Below, piece after piece: positions 1-8,744 of a stretch of 64,000 nt of DNA. The notes beneath the pieces were generated by a model. That model was not told where the DNA came from. It saw only the letters and a list, made by a program, of their open reading frames with translations, and made no database searches. Every line of letters starts with the position of its first letter. The stretch's first letter is position 1. The translations under genes and the position numbers were made by a program. The DNA is from Tagaea sp. CACIAM 22H2 (lineage in GTDB: Bacteria; Pseudomonadota; Alphaproteobacteria; CACIAM-22H2), in the NCBI GenBank assembly GCA_014444615.1, contig PVXE01000008.1, positions 28,040-92,039 of the forward strand, given 5' to 3'.

Positions 1-456
1 CGCGACCTTGGCGGGGATCGCGTTCATCAGCACCGACGACGGATACGCCGCCTTGCCGCCGGGCACGTAGAGGCCGGCCGCGTCGAGCGGGCTCCAGCGC
101 CAGCCCAGCGACACGCCGGTCTTGTCTGTCCAGCGCGCACCCTCCGGCTTCATGCGCTTGTGGAACACGGCGATGCGCGCAGCCGCGACTTCCAGCGCCT
201 TCAACGCGGATTTCGCGCAGGCTTTGCGCGCACGCGCGATTTCCGCCGCCGTCACGCGCATGGTTTTGGGCGTGAGGGTCAGCCGGTCGAAACGCTTGGT
301 GTATTCGATAAGCGCCGCGTCGCCGCGCTTGCGCACGTCGGCGACGATCTTGGCGGCGGCGGCATCGGCGTCGTGCGACGACTCCTCGCGCGCCGCCAAC
401 AATGCCGCGAAATCGCGCGCAAAGCCGGGCTTCGTCGCGTCGAGCTTACGCGGCAC
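1..456 (-). CDS. hisD: Histidinol dehydrogenase, N-terminal part (runs off the window)
   Basis: This is the N-terminal 152 codons of HisD, which carries out the last two steps of histidine synthesis (histidinol to histidine, NAD and zinc dependent, cytoplasmic). The GTG start reads [16 protein letters not shown] and the frame stays open to base 1. The stretch [14 protein letters not shown] followed by [16 protein letters not shown] matches the conserved HisD substrate/NAD region. The start overlaps the end of hisG by 11 bases, so the two are probably translationally coupled. The zinc ligands and active-site histidines lie beyond the window. The GTG start is inferred from the overlap; no other in-frame start fits better. 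Confidence 0.9.
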   Translation of the reverse strand, partial: MPRKLDATKPGFARDFAALLAAREESSHDADAAAAKIVADVRKRGDAALIEYTKRFDRLTLTPKTMRVTAAEIARARKACAKSALKALEVAAARIAVFHKRMKPEGARWTDKTGVSLGWRWSPLDAAGLYVPGGKAAYPSSVLMNAIPAKVA

Positions 457-1108
457 GAACGACCTCCGCGATGCGATCGACCAAGGGGGCGATCTGCGCG
501 TGACGGGTCTTCAACGCCGCGCGGTTGACGATGAGGCGCGAGGTGACATCGGCGATGCGCTCGATCTCGACCAAGCCGTTGGCTTTCAGCGTGGCGCCGG
601 TCGAGACGAGGTCGACGATACGGCGCGCCACACCCAAGGCGGGCGCAAGCTCGATCGCGCCATTCAGCTTGATGCATTCGGCATGGACGCCGCGGCGCGC
701 GAAATGCTTACGCGCGACATTCGGATATTTCGTCGCGACGCGCACATGCGACCAGCGGCGCGGATCGTCGCTGCCCGCCAGCTCCACCGGCTCGGCGACC
801 GCGAGATGGCATTTGCCGATCCGCAGATCGAGCGGCGCGTAGATCTCGGGATAGTCGAACTCGACGATCACGTCGTCGCCCGCCACGCCGATATGCGCCG
901 CGCCGAACGCGACGAAGGTCGCGACGTCGAAGGCGCGCGCGCGCACGATGTCGAGACCGGGATCGTCGGTCTTGAAACGCAACAGGCGCGTATTCGGATC
1001 GTCGAATTCAGGCTCGGGCGTGATCCCGGCACGGCGCAGCAGCGGCATCACCTCTTTCAAGATGCGGCCGTTGGGCAGGGCCAGGACAAGTTTTTCGTTC
1101 GGATTCAA
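446..1108 (-). CDS. hisG: ATP phosphoribosyltransferase, short form
   Basis: HisG condenses ATP and PRPP in the first committed step of histidine synthesis. At 220 residues it is the short form, which lacks the C-terminal regulatory ACT-like domain and normally needs a HisZ partner; no hisZ is in this window. Visible family features are [12 protein letters not shown] near the start, the [11 protein letters not shown] segment of domain I and [14 protein letters not shown] of the PRPP-binding loop (E/D-x-x-x-T-G-x-T type). It precedes hisD in an overlapping pair. An 18-bp palindrome lies 22 bases upstream of the start. Confidence 0.95.
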   Translation of the reverse strand: MNPNEKLVLALPNGRILKEVMPLLRRAGITPEPEFDDPNTRLLRFKTDDPGLDIVRARAFDVATFVAFGAAHIGVAGDDVIVEFDYPEIYAPLDLRIGKCHLAVAEPVELAGSDDPRRWSHVRVATKYPNVARKHFARRGVHAECIKLNGAIELAPALGVARRIVDLVSTGATLKANGLVEIERIADVTSRLIVNRAALKTRHAQIAPLVDRIAEVVRAA

Positions 1109-1129
1109 GGTTCACAACACTCCGGATGG

Positions 1130-1147
1130 CGGCGGTTATAACCGCCG
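1130..1147. promoter_or_regulatory. 18-bp perfect palindrome upstream of hisG
   Basis: The sequence CGGCGGTTATAACCGCCG is a perfect palindrome lying between the end of the DUF2948 gene and the hisG start. It could be an operator for hisGD or an RNA hairpin separating the two transcription units. There is no T-tract next to it, so it is not a standard terminator. Confidence 0.35.
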
Positions 1148-1193
1148 GCGGCCGGGCTGTCATGGCACGGAAAATGGCGGTCAGTTCAAATGG

Positions 1194-1682
1194 TTAGGCG
1201 ACCGAATGTCGCGGGCGCCATTGCGTGGGCCAGGGCTCGCCCAGATCGCGCATCAGGCAGGCGATCGTCTTGCCTTCCAAACGCAGCTTCGCGTCGCCCG
1301 CGAAAACCATCGTGACGGCGCCGTCCTGCGCCTCGATGGTCAGCAATTCCAGCACCTTGCCGCGATCCTTCTGGTCAAGGCCCTTGCAGCGCACCGCATC
1401 GACGCCCTGGAAATGGATCGCGCAGTTGACGCGCTCGTAATTGGCACATGGCAGGAAGGCGACGTCGGGCACATCGTCGGGCGTGGGCGTTTGCGCATCC
1501 GGCGCGCTTTCCCACGTCTTGTCGCAATTCTCCCAGCGGAAGCGGTTAGCGACGAGCACGAACTCCTTGGCGCCCGCTTCGAATTTCATATCGGCCATCG
1601 GGATCAGCGCGTCCTGAAGACAGGCGGCGACGATGCGGAAATCCTCCGCATCGGTCGCCTTCAGCTTCAGGCACTCACCCAT
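1194..1682 (-). CDS. DUF2948 family protein
   Basis: A 162-residue protein starting [15 protein letters not shown], typical of the alphaproteobacterial DUF2948 family, whose function is unknown. It contains a long central stretch with RVNCAIHFQGVDAVRCKGLD and ends in RPRHSVA. I see no signal peptide or membrane segment, so it is presumably cytoplasmic. Its ATG shares one base with the murA stop (TGATG), so it is almost certainly translated from the murA message. The pairing with murA hints at an envelope or housekeeping context but proves nothing about function. Confidence 0.8.
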   Translation of the reverse strand: MGECLKLKATDAEDFRIVAACLQDALIPMADMKFEAGAKEFVLVANRFRWENCDKTWESAPDAQTPTPDDVPDVAFLPCANYERVNCAIHFQGVDAVRCKGLDQKDRGKVLELLTIEAQDGAVTMVFAGDAKLRLEGKTIACLMRDLGEPWPTQWRPRHSVA

Positions 1683-2971
1683 CACGCCGCTTCCTTGACC
1701 CGTTCGATATCCGCCCCGCACGCGGCGAGCTTGGCTTCCAAGCGCTCGTAACCGCGATCGAGGTGATAGACGCGATTGACGATCGTCTCACCTTGCGCGA
1801 CCAGCCCGGCAATGACCAGCGACACCGAGGCACGCAGATCGGTCGCCATCACGGGCGCGCCGGTCAGCTTGGGCACGCCGCGCACCATGGCCGAGCCGCC
1901 GTGTAGATTGATATTGGCGCCCATGCGGCGCAGTTCGGGGACGTGCATGAAGCGGTTCTCGAAGATCGTCTCGGTGATCATCGAGGCGCCTTCGGCCGTC
2001 GTCAACAGCGCCATCATCTGCGCTTGCAGATCGGTCGGGAAGCCGGGGAATGGCTCGGTCATAACGTCCACGCCGACCAGGGGCGCGTTGGTGCGGCGCA
2101 CACGGACCCCGCGCGGCGTATCCTCGATCGTGACACCCGCTTGGGTCAGCGCCGTCGCGGCCGATGCGATCAGCTCGGTGCGCCCGCCGATCAACTCGAC
2201 GTCGCCGCCGGTCGCGGCGGCGGCCATCGCGAATGTGCCGAGTTCGATGCGGTCGGGCAGGATCGAATGCGTCGTCCCCGACAGCTTCGTGCCGCCATGG
2301 ATCGTCAGCGTATCGGTATCGATCCCTTCGATCTTGGCGCCCATCGCGATCAAACAGCGGGCGAGATCGCCGATTTCCGGCTCGCGCGCCGCGTTCGACA
2401 GCACGGTCGTGCCCTTGGCCAGCGTCGCCGCCATCATCAGATTTTCGGTGGCGCCCACCGAAACGAACGGAAACACGAAACGCGCGCCCTTCAAGCCGCC
2501 GGGTGCGAGCGCCTCGACATAGCCCTCGCGCAATTCGATCTTGGCGCCGAGCGCTTCCAGGCCCTTCAAATGAAGATCGACCGGCCGCGCGCCGATGGCG
2601 CAGCCGCCGGGCAGCGAGACCTTCGCCTTGCCTTCGCGCGCGACCAAGGGGCCGAGCACCAGGATCGAAGCGCGCATCTTGCGCACCAGATCGTATTCGG
2701 CCGTCGTATTGGAAATGTTGCGCGCGGTCAGCGCCAGCACGCGGCCCTGATGGCCGCCTTCGGCGTGGCCGTCCAGCGCGATCTCGACGCCCAGCGTGCC
2801 GAGCAGATTGGCAAGGGTGGTGATGTCGGCCAGATGCGGGATATTGGCGAGGCGCAGCGTCCCCTCGGTCAGCAGGCTCGCCGCCATCAAAGGCAGGGCC
2901 GCGTTCTTCGCCCCGCCGATCGGGATGCTGCCGACGAGGGACTTGCCCCCGCGAATACGAATTTTGTCCAT
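1682..2971 (-). CDS. murA: UDP-N-acetylglucosamine 1-carboxyvinyltransferase
   Basis: MurA transfers enolpyruvate from PEP to UDP-GlcNAc, the first committed step of peptidoglycan synthesis, in the cytoplasm. The 429-residue length is standard. The start [20 protein letters not shown] leads into [15 protein letters not shown], the usual substrate-binding N-terminus. [15 protein letters not shown] carries the active-site cysteine that binds PEP and is the fosfomycin target. The C-terminal half shows the second EPT repeat, with FPTDLQAQ and [16 protein letters not shown]. The open frame extends far upstream of this ATG, but that stretch is not MurA-like and the family start is clear. Confidence 0.97.
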   Translation of the reverse strand: MDKIRIRGGKSLVGSIPIGGAKNAALPLMAASLLTEGTLRLANIPHLADITTLANLLGTLGVEIALDGHAEGGHQGRVLALTARNISNTTAEYDLVRKMRASILVLGPLVAREGKAKVSLPGGCAIGARPVDLHLKGLEALGAKIELREGYVEALAPGGLKGARFVFPFVSVGATENLMMAATLAKGTTVLSNAAREPEIGDLARCLIAMGAKIEGIDTDTLTIHGGTKLSGTTHSILPDRIELGTFAMAAAATGGDVELIGGRTELIASAATALTQAGVTIEDTPRGVRVRRTNAPLVGVDVMTEPFPGFPTDLQAQMMALLTTAEGASMITETIFENRFMHVPELRRMGANINLHGGSAMVRGVPKLTGAPVMATDLRASVSLVIAGLVAQGETIVNRVYHLDRGYERLEAKLAACGADIERVKEAA

Positions 2972-3045
2972 GAGCCTCGTCGCCAACCGCGTTTGGAATC
3001 TCTTACCCCGCGGTTGTGGCGAAATCCAGGCCGCTTTGGGGAATC

Positions 3046-3735
3046 CTAAAAGCCGGCGCCAGGCTTGGCCAAATAGGCCTTTTCGGCCTCGGTGCTCGCC
3101 CGCCCCAAGATGGCGTTGCGATGCGGGAATCGGCCGAATTCGGCGATCACGTCGCGATGCTTGTGGGCGTATTCGACGACGTTCGCGCGCCAGGGCGTTT
3201 CGGGCAGCGCCTCCATCAAGGCGCAAGCCTCGTCCTGGGCGGCGCGGTCTTCGGCATGTTCGTAAGGCAAATAGACGAACATCCGCGCGACCGGGTCGAG
3301 CGCGCGGTCGAAACCCTTGGCGACCGTCGCGCGCGCCGCCGCCAACGCCATCGCATCGCTCGCGAAAGCTTGCGCGGTGCCGCGATGAAGGTTGCGCGGT
3401 GCTTGGTCGAGCAGAAGGATGAGGGCGAGCGAGCCCTCCTCCGTATCGAGCCAGGATTTGAGATCGCCCTTCGCCGCGAGCGCGGCCAGGGGACCGAGTT
3501 TCGCGCGGCATTCGGCGTCGAACGCGTCGTCCTTCGCGAACCAAGCTTTGCGGAATTCGCCGGGTTCGCCCGCGAACCAGAATTCGAGCACGCCGCGGAT
3601 CGCCGCCTCGGCTTCCATCGCCGCACGGCCGCGCGCCTGGGCCTTGCGCTTGCGCAAATTCATGCGCAGCGCCTCCGCCTCGCGCGTTTTGCGCCGGGCT
3701 TCTTCGAGCTGGGCGTGCAGGTTCTTTACGGTCAT
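3046..3735 (-). CDS. DUF924 family protein with a basic helical N-terminal extension
   Basis: A 229-residue protein. From about residue 45 it is a DUF924 protein ([14 protein letters not shown] start, [31 protein letters not shown]), an all-helical family of unknown activity. The first 45 or so residues ([20 protein letters not shown] onward) are unusually rich in Lys, Arg and Glu and look like a coiled coil; most DUF924 proteins begin directly at the LEFWF segment. The start is set by a 4-base ATGA overlap with the upstream transporter gene. I cannot assign a function. Confidence 0.75.
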   Translation of the reverse strand: MTVKNLHAQLEEARRKTREAEALRMNLRKRKAQARGRAAMEAEAAIRGVLEFWFAGEPGEFRKAWFAKDDAFDAECRAKLGPLAALAAKGDLKSWLDTEEGSLALILLLDQAPRNLHRGTAQAFASDAMALAAARATVAKGFDRALDPVARMFVYLPYEHAEDRAAQDEACALMEALPETPWRANVVEYAHKHRDVIAEFGRFPHRNAILGRASTEAEKAYLAKPGAGF

Positions 3736-4940
3736 GAGCGTGGCGCCAATCGGTTGGACAGGAACGCGAGCGCGGCGCAACCCGCCATCACCGCGCACAT
3801 CGGCAAGGCGGTGCCGTCGTCGAACAGCCCCGCGATCACGCTGGTCAATGCGCCCACGACGAATTGAAGCGCGCCCGCGAGCGCCGATGCGGCCCCCGCG
3901 ATATGCGGGAACGGCGACATGGCGCCCGCCATCGAGTTGGCGCCGATCGCGCCCATGGTGAACATGTAGAAGAAGATCGTGACGACCAACCCGATCAATC
4001 CGCCGAAACCGGTGATGCCAACCGCAAGAATGGCGAGCCCCACGAACAGCGCCACGGTGTGACCGACGCGCAAAGTGCGGTCGATTCCGAAGCGCGGCAT
4101 GAAGCGGCCGTTAAGCGTGCTCGACAGCATCATCGCGATCACGTTCAGCCCGAACAGAAAGCCGTAGTATTGCGGCGGCACGCCGAAAATCTCGATGTAA
4201 ACGAAAGGCGTGCCGGCGATATAGGCGAACATCGCGCCGAAGAAGAACGCGCCGCCGAAAGCGTAGGACAGAAAGCGGCGGTTGAACGCGAGTTCCGAAT
4301 AGGCCGCGAGGACCGACCGCCAATGCGCGGAGCGCCGCTTTTCCGCGCCATGCGTTTCGGGAATGCGGAACAGCGCGAACAGAATGATCGCCGTCGCGAA
4401 GACCAGCACGACGAAGATCGCGCGCCAGCCCAGCCATAACTCGACGACGCCGCCGATCATGGGGGCGAGCATCGGGGCGGCACCCATCACCAGCATCATC
4501 AACGACATCATCACGCCCGAGCGCTCGCGGTCGAACACGTCGCGCACCATCGCGCGCACCATAACCGGCGCCGCGCAAGCGCCCACCGCCTGCAGGAATC
4601 GCGCGGCGATCAGGAAATCGTTGCTCGGCGCAAACGCCGCCGCGATCGACCCGGCGGCGAAGATCAGCAAACCCGCGACCGTCGGCCAGCGGCGCCCGAA
4701 GCGGTCGCCGATCGGTCCCCAGACGAGTTGCCCGGCCCCGAAACCGGCGAAGAACACGCCCAGGGTCAACTGCACCTCGTGCTGACTGGCCCCGAACTCG
4801 CGCCCGATCGCCGGCAAGGCCGGCAGATACATATCGACCGACAAGGGCGCAACGCCCATCAGCCCGCCCAAGACGGCCACGAATACCTTGTCGCCCGGCC
4901 AGGGTTCCGGCCGGGGTCCGCCTTCCAACGCCTTGAACAT
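3732..4940 (-). CDS. Bcr/CflA-type MFS multidrug efflux transporter
   Basis: A 402-residue inner-membrane protein with about 12 hydrophobic segments. The first loop contains [15 protein letters not shown], characteristic of the Bcr/CflA drug:proton antiporters, and the MFS motif A equivalent is [13 protein letters not shown]. Motif C-like glycines follow in [15 protein letters not shown]. It probably exports drugs or metabolites such as cysteine or sulfonamide-type compounds; the substrate cannot be read from sequence. The stop overlaps the start of the DUF924 gene. Confidence 0.85.
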   Translation of the reverse strand: MFKALEGGPRPEPWPGDKVFVAVLGGLMGVAPLSVDMYLPALPAIGREFGASQHEVQLTLGVFFAGFGAGQLVWGPIGDRFGRRWPTVAGLLIFAAGSIAAAFAPSNDFLIAARFLQAVGACAAPVMVRAMVRDVFDRERSGVMMSLMMLVMGAAPMLAPMIGGVVELWLGWRAIFVVLVFATAIILFALFRIPETHGAEKRRSAHWRSVLAAYSELAFNRRFLSYAFGGAFFFGAMFAYIAGTPFVYIEIFGVPPQYYGFLFGLNVIAMMLSSTLNGRFMPRFGIDRTLRVGHTVALFVGLAILAVGITGFGGLIGLVVTIFFYMFTMGAIGANSMAGAMSPFPHIAGAASALAGALQFVVGALTSVIAGLFDDGTALPMCAVMAGCAALAFLSNRLAPRS

Positions 4941-4963
4941 GATGTGCGTTGTAGGCCGCGCGA

Positions 4964-5839
4964 TTAGATCGCGTCGAGCGGGATTTTCAGATAGCGCGTG
5001 CCGTTCGCTTCGGGCGGCGGCAATTCGCCGGCCCGAATATTGACCTGAATAGACGGCAACAGCAGGACCGGGGCCGCCAGCGTCTTGTCGCGGGATTCCC
5101 GCATTTTTACGAAGGAATCCTCGTCGATTCCGTCGCGGACATGGATGTTGCCCGCGCGCTGCTCGGCCACGGTCGTGGACGTGCGCGGCCCCCGCGATTC
5201 CGGCGGGTAGTCATGGCAGACATGCAGGATCGTATCGCCCGGCAGGGCAAGGACGCGGCGGATCGAACGATAAAGCGTGCGCGCGTCGCCGCCGGGAAAG
5301 TCGCAGCGCGCCGTGCCCAAATCGGGCATGAACATCGTGTCACCCAGAAAGATTTGCGCCGGTCCGTCGCCCGTTTCCAGCGCCAGCATCATGCAAGACG
5401 GCGTGTGACCGGGGGTCTCCCACGCCGTCAATCTGGCGCCGCCGATATTGATCGTATCGCCCTCGCCCAATAAACGGTCGAATTGCCGTCCGTCCACCGC
5501 GAAGGTTTCGTCGAGATTGAGGATCTTGCGCCATGTCGCCTGGACCTTGCCGACCTTGGCGCCGGTCGCGACCTTGGCGCCGAAGCGCTTTTTGAACCAA
5601 GGTACCGCCGACAAATGATCGGCATGGGCGTGGGTTTCGATGACCCAGTCGAGCGCGCAATCCCCGACCAGCGCCGCGAGTTTCTCGGCCGTGGCGGTCG
5701 AGGTGCGGCTCGCCTTGGGATCATAGTCGAGGACCGGGTCGATCACCGCCGCGCACCGGGCTTTGCGGTCGGCGACGACGTAGCCGACGGTCCCCGTCGC
5801 GGGATCGAAAACGGATTCGACGGCGATCGCACTCGGCAT
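4964..5839 (-). CDS. Persulfide-dioxygenase-like metallo-beta-lactamase-fold hydrolase
   Basis: A 291-residue MBL-fold protein. The metal-binding motif THAHADH is at about residues 69-75 (H70, H72, D74, H75), with downstream ligands in ETPGHTPS and the FLGDTMFMPD aspartate. Spacing and the C-terminal HVCHDYPPESR histidine resemble the ETHE1/Blh group, which oxidises glutathione persulfide to sulfite. It lacks the N-terminal DUF442 domain of full-length Blh. It is divergent from a membrane rhodanese gene across about 60 bases containing a dyad, so both are probably part of a sulfide/persulfide response. Confidence 0.82.
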   Translation of the reverse strand: MPSAIAVESVFDPATGTVGYVVADRKARCAAVIDPVLDYDPKASRTSTATAEKLAALVGDCALDWVIETHAHADHLSAVPWFKKRFGAKVATGAKVGKVQATWRKILNLDETFAVDGRQFDRLLGEGDTINIGGARLTAWETPGHTPSCMMLALETGDGPAQIFLGDTMFMPDLGTARCDFPGGDARTLYRSIRRVLALPGDTILHVCHDYPPESRGPRTSTTVAEQRAGNIHVRDGIDEDSFVKMRESRDKTLAAPVLLLPSIQVNIRAGELPPPEANGTRYLKIPLDAI

Positions 5840-5857
5840 GGCCAGGCCCCTTGAACT

Positions 5858-5871
5858 TTAGAGTTCTCTAA
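5858..5871. promoter_or_regulatory. Dyad operator candidate between MBL and rhodanese genes
   Basis: TTAGAG-TT-CTCTAA is a perfect 6-bp inverted repeat embedded in AT-rich sequence (ATATATAT follows), unusual in this GC-rich genome, in the 60-base gap between two divergent sulfur genes. In other proteobacteria such gene pairs are controlled by BigR/SqrR ArsR-family persulfide sensors binding AT-rich dyads. No such regulator gene is in the window, so the link is inference. Confidence 0.5.
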
Positions 5872-5899
5872 TATATATCTTGTCGCGAGGAGACATACA

Positions 5900-6424
5900 A
5901 TGTCCATTCCGATGACCGAAGTCGACGCCACCACGCTGAAGTCCTGGATGGATCGCGGCGAAGCCGTGCTGGTCGACGTGCGCGAGGAAAACGAATTCGC
6001 GCGCGAAAGCATCCCCGGCGCGACGCTGGTTCCGTTGTCGAAATTCGACCCGGCCCAGGTTCCGGCGGCGAACGGCAAGAAGCTGGTCGTGCATTGCCTG
6101 TCCGGCAAACGTTCGTCCAACGCGCAAGCCCAGCTCGCCAAGGCGGGCATTGCGGCGATCAACTTTTCCGGCGGCATCATGGGCTGGAAGGCGGCGGGCC
6201 TGCCGATCCGCGAAAACAAATCCGCGCCCTTGCCGATGATGCGGCAAGTGCAGATCGCAGCGGGTTCGCTGGTTCTGACCGGCGCCGTGCTCGGCACCTT
6301 CGTCCATCCCGGCTTCTATGCCTTGTCGGCGGCGGTCGGTGCGGGCTTGATTTTCGCGGGCGCCACCGGCTGGTGCGGCATGACCAGCGTACTGGGATTG
6401 CTGCCCTATAACCGCCGCGCCTAA
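5900..6424 (+). CDS. Rhodanese domain protein with DUF2892 membrane anchor
   Basis: A 174-residue protein with a rhodanese domain at residues 5-105 and two C-terminal transmembrane helices of the DUF2892 type (about 115-165). The catalytic loop is HCLSGKRS with Cys66. It would transfer sulfane sulfur from persulfides or thiosulfate at the inner membrane. A good ribosome site (GAGGAGA) lies 9 bases upstream of the ATG. Divergence from the MBL gene fits the common MBL/rhodanese/DUF2892 association in sulfide detoxification. The stop overlaps the convergent downstream gene by 4 bases. Confidence 0.88.
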   Translation: MSIPMTEVDATTLKSWMDRGEAVLVDVREENEFARESIPGATLVPLSKFDPAQVPAANGKKLVVHCLSGKRSSNAQAQLAKAGIAAINFSGGIMGWKAAGLPIRENKSAPLPMMRQVQIAAGSLVLTGAVLGTFVHPGFYALSAAVGAGLIFAGATGWCGMTSVLGLLPYNRRA

Positions 6425-6804
6425 CCCGGATCGCGGCCCAGCGCGCGCAGCGCCTCGCGCGTGCGCTGAATTTCGTCGTCGATGACGCGGCGATAGGCCT
6501 CGTAAAGCGCCGGCGGGATATTGTCGAACGTACCGGTCTGGCTCGCGCGCAATTGCGCCAGGCGGCGTTCGAGCCGGAACACTTGCGCGGCGTTGTCGTC
6601 CTCGCGCCCCGCCTCCAGGCGCGCGACGATCGACGCAAGGCGTTCGCGCAGGGCTTTGCGCATATCCTCGTCCAACGGCCGGTCGAGCAGGACTTCCATC
6701 TGCGCGGCGAGTTTTTCGAATTCGAAGCGCACATCGACCGGCGGACGCTCCTGCGCGAACACCGGCATGGCGATCAAGGCGAGAAGAAGCGCGAGCGCCT
6801 TCAT
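6421..6804 (-). CDS. Small exported helical protein, unknown function
   Basis: A 127-residue protein with a clear Sec signal peptide (MKALALLLALIAMPVFAQ, probable cleavage after VFA). The mature part is charged and predicted all helical (EFEKLAAQMEVLLDRPLDED, then several heptad-like stretches), so it is probably periplasmic. I do not recognise the family. The start is fixed by an ATGA overlap with the upstream DNA glycosylase gene, so the two are probably co-expressed. Confidence 0.7.
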   Translation of the reverse strand: MKALALLLALIAMPVFAQERPPVDVRFEFEKLAAQMEVLLDRPLDEDMRKALRERLASIVARLEAGREDDNAAQVFRLERRLAQLRASQTGTFDNIPPALYEAYRRVIDDEIQRTREALRALGRDPG

Positions 6805-7448
6805 GCGCCTTTGGCGTGATGGTAGACGTGCCACAGAAACAAGGCGCCGGCCGAACGATGCGGGCGCCACGCCTCGCCCAGCTTGCGCAAGCGCTTCTCG
6901 TCTGGCCGCGTGCGCAGCTTCTTTAAAATCCGCATCGCTTCCTGCAACGCGAGATCGTTGCCCGGCCACACATCGGGCCGGCGCATCGCGAACAGCAGAT
7001 AGATCTCCGCACTCCAGCGGCCGAGCCCCTTCAATTTGGTGATCGTCGCGATCGCATCTTCGTCTTCCGCCGCGTGCAGATCGTCGAAATTCAGCGTGCC
7101 CGACACGACCGCTTCGGCGAGCCCGCGGATATAGGACGCCTTCTGGCGCGACAGGCCCATCGTGCGCAAAACGTCGTCGGGCGTCTCGATGATGCGGATC
7201 GGCTCCATCGCGCCCAAACCCGCTTCGAGCTTGTTCCAAATCCCGGTCGCGGCCGCGACCGAGACTTGCTGCGCCACGATCGCGCGCGCGAAACCGACGA
7301 AGCCGATCGGCCGCGCGCGCGGCTTGGGGTAGCCGATGCGCGGTAGCCATTCGGCGACATGCGGGTCGAGTTCAGCGAGTTTGTCGATGCCCCGGCGCAG
7401 ATCGCGCCGCGCCTTCGCTTCCGACACGGTCTGTAGCTGCGGGGGCAT
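6801..7448 (-). CDS. DNA-3-methyladenine glycosylase II family (AlkA-type HhH-GPD)
   Basis: A 215-residue base-excision glycosylase that removes alkylated purines. ARAIVAQQVSVAAATGIW matches the family N-terminal helix; the helix-hairpin-helix is LKGLGRWSAEIYLLF, and the catalytic aspartate is in WPGNDLALQ. There is no iron-sulfur cluster motif, unlike Nth/MutY. It is shorter than E. coli AlkA, lacking its N-terminal beta domain, as is usual for alphaproteobacterial members. It sits 12 bases downstream of the DUF2336 gene. Confidence 0.88.
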   Translation of the reverse strand: MPPQLQTVSEAKARRDLRRGIDKLAELDPHVAEWLPRIGYPKPRARPIGFVGFARAIVAQQVSVAAATGIWNKLEAGLGAMEPIRIIETPDDVLRTMGLSRQKASYIRGLAEAVVSGTLNFDDLHAAEDEDAIATITKLKGLGRWSAEIYLLFAMRRPDVWPGNDLALQEAMRILKKLRTRPDEKRLRKLGEAWRPHRSAGALFLWHVYHHAKGA

Positions 7449-7460
7449 ATCGCGTGGACG

Positions 7461-8576
7461 TCAAGCGTGCGTGTGGCTCAACGTGTCTGTCAGCGTCGTC
7501 AAACGCGCGAGCAAATAGTCGGCCGTATCCGGATCGGCGTCGTCGACCTTGGTCAACACGCGCTCGATCATCTTGCGCCGGAAGCGTTCGCGATCGGCGG
7601 GGCCGCCGTCGTATTGCGTTTCCAAAGCGACTTCGAGCGCGGCCTTCACCGCCGGATACAAGGCGGGCGGCATATAGGCGCGTTCGTAGATGTATTTGAG
7701 ACCGCCCGCCGGATCGTAGATCAGCTGGCGCGCGCGCTCGATCGGGAAATCGGCGCGCAAGGCAAGGCCGCGCTCGAACAGGAATAGATCGCCCATGCAC
7801 AAGGCGCGGATGACAATGCCTGGATCGAGACGGCCGGTCGAATGGAGCTGCGCGGCTAGCGCCGCGACATCCTGCTCGCCCGATTCCAGCGACGTGCCGA
7901 CGGTCGCGATTTCGCGGGCACTGGCGGCGAGGCTCGCGGCGAGATCGGGCGACACATCGTCGCGCGCGATCAGCTTCTCCTTGATGGATTCCGAAGCGAG
8001 CGCGTAGAGCTTTTCGAGTGCCCGCACCGGCAGCTTGCGCCGCGCGGCGAGTTTTTCCTGCACCAGCGACGCCTTGCCGTGCTTGTCGACCAGACGCTCC
8101 GCCGTCGCGTCGGACAATGCGGCCCCTTCGTTGCCCGCGAGCGTCGCGGCGACGCGCGTGGTGCCCTGATCGACCAGCGTGCGCGCGACCGCGTCGGACA
8201 CGGCTTTGCGCCCGGCGATGGCGACCTGCTTTTCCTCCGAACGCGACTTCACGATCTCCACGAGTTCGGCGTCGGAGAAGGCGAGCGATTCGCGCAGCAG
8301 CGGCAGTGCGACCTCGTCGATATCCTTGGCGAGGGCGAGCCCCAGGCCCTGCGGCAATTGCGGCGCGCTTTTGAGATGCTGGGCGAGCGCTTGGCGCACG
8401 GTCGCCATCGCGTCCTGCGCCATCAGCATCAGCACGCTTTCGGCTTCCACGCGCTCGGCCGGCGACAAACCGGCATCGGAATAGACCGCGGCGACTTTCG
8501 CCGCCATCTCGGCGCGCGTCGCGGCGGACTGATCGCCCGAAAGTCGCGCGATGTCGGCTGGGGTTAGCTTGGCCAT
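7461..8576 (-). CDS. DUF2336 domain protein
   Basis: A 371-residue, strongly helical, alanine-rich protein starting MAKLTPADIARLSGD. The length, repeated HEAT-like helical segments and the C-terminal DLFLFERGLALRADFP and RQLIYDPAGG stretches match DUF2336, a family largely confined to alphaproteobacteria and of unknown biochemical role; some members act in general stress or flagellar signalling. I chose the internal ATG because the earlier 12 codons are not family-like. It is divergent from soeA across 168 bases in which I see no strong motif. Confidence 0.8.
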   Translation of the reverse strand: MAKLTPADIARLSGDQSAATRAEMAAKVAAVYSDAGLSPAERVEAESVLMLMAQDAMATVRQALAQHLKSAPQLPQGLGLALAKDIDEVALPLLRESLAFSDAELVEIVKSRSEEKQVAIAGRKAVSDAVARTLVDQGTTRVAATLAGNEGAALSDATAERLVDKHGKASLVQEKLAARRKLPVRALEKLYALASESIKEKLIARDDVSPDLAASLAASAREIATVGTSLESGEQDVAALAAQLHSTGRLDPGIVIRALCMGDLFLFERGLALRADFPIERARQLIYDPAGGLKYIYERAYMPPALYPAVKAALEVALETQYDGGPADRERFRRKMIERVLTKVDDADPDTADYLLARLTTLTDTLSHTHA

Positions 8577-8744
8577 GCCGCTATTCTCCGCTCGCCGCCG
8601 GGGTGCGGGCAAGGCGCGAATGAGTCGCGCCGACCGATCCGGTCACATGAACATTCTGCATCTTTCCCCCGATCTTTCGCAACCGTTTGACGGGCCTAAC
8701 CGCCCGCCCGTACAACGATCCCGGTCATACGGGAGAATCGCGCA

